A stretch of DNA of 5,843 bases from contig JAKLQL010000179.1 of assembly GCA_022013395.1 (NCBI GenBank), positions 1 to 5,843 on the forward strand. The letters are read 5' to 3'. A program made the translations under genes and the position numbers. The notes under the pieces are model-generated. The model was given only the letters and a program-made list of their open reading frames with translations, did not search any database and was not told the DNA's origin. This DNA is from Acetobacterium sp. (lineage in GTDB: Bacteria; Bacillota; Clostridia; Eubacteriales; Eubacteriaceae). How positions within the stretch are numbered: the stretch's first letter is position 1; each line of letters opens with the position of its first letter. Positions 5,110 to 5,843 of this stretch are shown here, piece after piece.

Positions 5110-5843
5110 ATGAAAAAAAATAAATTCGCAGCAATCATTATTGCAGCAGGTTTTTCGTCCCGAATGGATGGATTCAAACCGCTGTTGAAATTCGGAAACG
5201 AAACAGCGGTTGAGAAGGTTGTCAATACCTATCAACAGGCAGGCCTCAATGAGATTATTCTGGTGTTGGGGCACCGGGCTGAAGAGATCATTCCTTATTT
5301 CAAGCATTCACCCATTAAGTGGGTCATTAATGAGAATTTTAAACAAGGAATGTATACTTCCGTTATTAAGGGGGTCTCTCAATTGTCCGAAGTGGTAGAT
5401 GCTTTTTTTATCCATCCGGTGGATATTCCCCTTGTAAAACCCCAGTCCATTGAAGGGCTGATGAATTTTTTCGAAAAAACCGAAAAAGGAATCATTTATC
5501 CCTGCTTTTCTAACAAAAGAGGTCATCCGCCACTAATTCACAGTCGTTATAAAAACCTGATTATTGCGAATCAGGAAGATGGCGGATTAAAGAATTTATT
5601 GGGAAAATATGAAGCCGATGCCCTTAATCTACCGCTGGCCGACCAGTCTGTTCTTATGGACATGGATACCCGATTGGATTATGAAGCCTTGTTGAACTAT
5701 GGCAGACAAAATACCCCCAATCCCAGTGAATGCGAGGCCCTGTTGGATATTTTTCAAACTCCCGCAAAGGTCAGAAAGCATAGCCAAAAAGTTAAAGAAG
5801 TGGCTCTGAAAATTACAAAACAGTTAATGGATAAGGGGATGGA
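5110..5843 (+). CDS. MocA-like NTP transferase (DVU_1551 family) with C-terminal HD-like region, 3' truncated
   Basis: The window cuts this gene after 244 codons with no stop. The first ~190 residues form a MobA/MocA-type nucleotidyltransferase: AAIIIAAGFSSRMDGFKPLL (residues 7-26) is the signature nucleotide-binding loop, HPVDIPLV (102-109) carries the metal-binding Asp105, RGHPPLI (137-143) the MocA-type GHP motif, and LMDMDTRLDYE the closing DxD-like strand. MocA transfers CMP from CTP to molybdopterin to make the cytosine dinucleotide form used by aldehyde oxidoreductases, which suits the XdhC neighbour; CTP specificity is not proven here. KPLL replaces the KLLL seen in typical MocA. From about residue 207 the protein continues with ECEALLDIF and VRKHSQKVKEVALKI; His224 looks like the first His of an HD phosphohydrolase domain whose remainder lies beyond the edge. 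ATG with AGAGGG 8 nt upstream. Confidence 0.85.
   Translation, partial: MKKNKFAAIIIAAGFSSRMDGFKPLLKFGNETAVEKVVNTYQQAGLNEIILVLGHRAEEIIPYFKHSPIKWVINENFKQGMYTSVIKGVSQLSEVVDAFFIHPVDIPLVKPQSIEGLMNFFEKTEKGIIYPCFSNKRGHPPLIHSRYKNLIIANQEDGGLKNLLGKYEADALNLPLADQSVLMDMDTRLDYEALLNYGRQNTPNPSECEALLDIFQTPAKVRKHSQKVKEVALKITKQLMDKGM

Overview
The window is one tightly packed, all-plus-strand operon fragment with seven genes: a partial gene at the left edge, five complete genes and a gene cut by the right edge. Gaps are 0, 3, 6 and 8 nt, then a 17-nt overlap, then 29 nt. No promoter, terminator, RNA gene, mobile element or CRISPR array was found. Base composition is moderate, the ribosome-binding sites are purine-rich, and the proteins are rich in Lys, Glu and Ile. 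Together with several iron-sulfur or thiol proteins, this suggests a strict anaerobe, most likely a Clostridia/Eubacteriales acetogen such as an Acetobacterium relative. That assignment is inference from style and content, not from a marker gene.

Layout: (1) 2-172, C-terminal end of a small CxxC/CxxC redox or zinc-ribbon protein; (2) 173-889, SAM-dependent methyltransferase with a TTG start; (3) 893-1345, cysteine-rich C-GCAxxG-C-C-type protein; (4) 1352-2722, radical SAM protein with several extra cysteine clusters; (5) 2731-4056, PaaK-like AMP-forming CoA ligase; (6) 4040-5080, XdhC/CoxI-type molybdoenzyme maturation factor; (7) 5110-end, MocA-like nucleotidyltransferase that runs into what looks like an HD domain.

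From memory, the order matches the Desulfovibrio vulgaris locus DVU_1557 to DVU_1551, whose members are named in annotation databases only by locus (DVU_1557 redox protein, DVU_1556 methyltransferase/TrsM, DVU_1555 C-GCAxxG-C-C protein, radical SAM TrsS, DVU_1553 CoA ligase, XdhC-type aldehyde oxidoreductase maturation factor, DVU_1551 NTP transferase). The conserved cassette appears to accompany a molybdenum-containing aldehyde oxidoreductase. The last two genes fit the known handling of molybdopterin cytosine dinucleotide (cytidylyl transfer, sulfuration and insertion). The first five (thiol redox protein, methyltransferase, Cys-rich protein, multi-cluster radical SAM enzyme, acyl-CoA ligase) are not part of any described Mo-cofactor route. 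They may build or install an undescribed modification, or handle the aldehyde's carboxylic acid product. I know of no established biochemical function for the set; it is the most interesting thing here.
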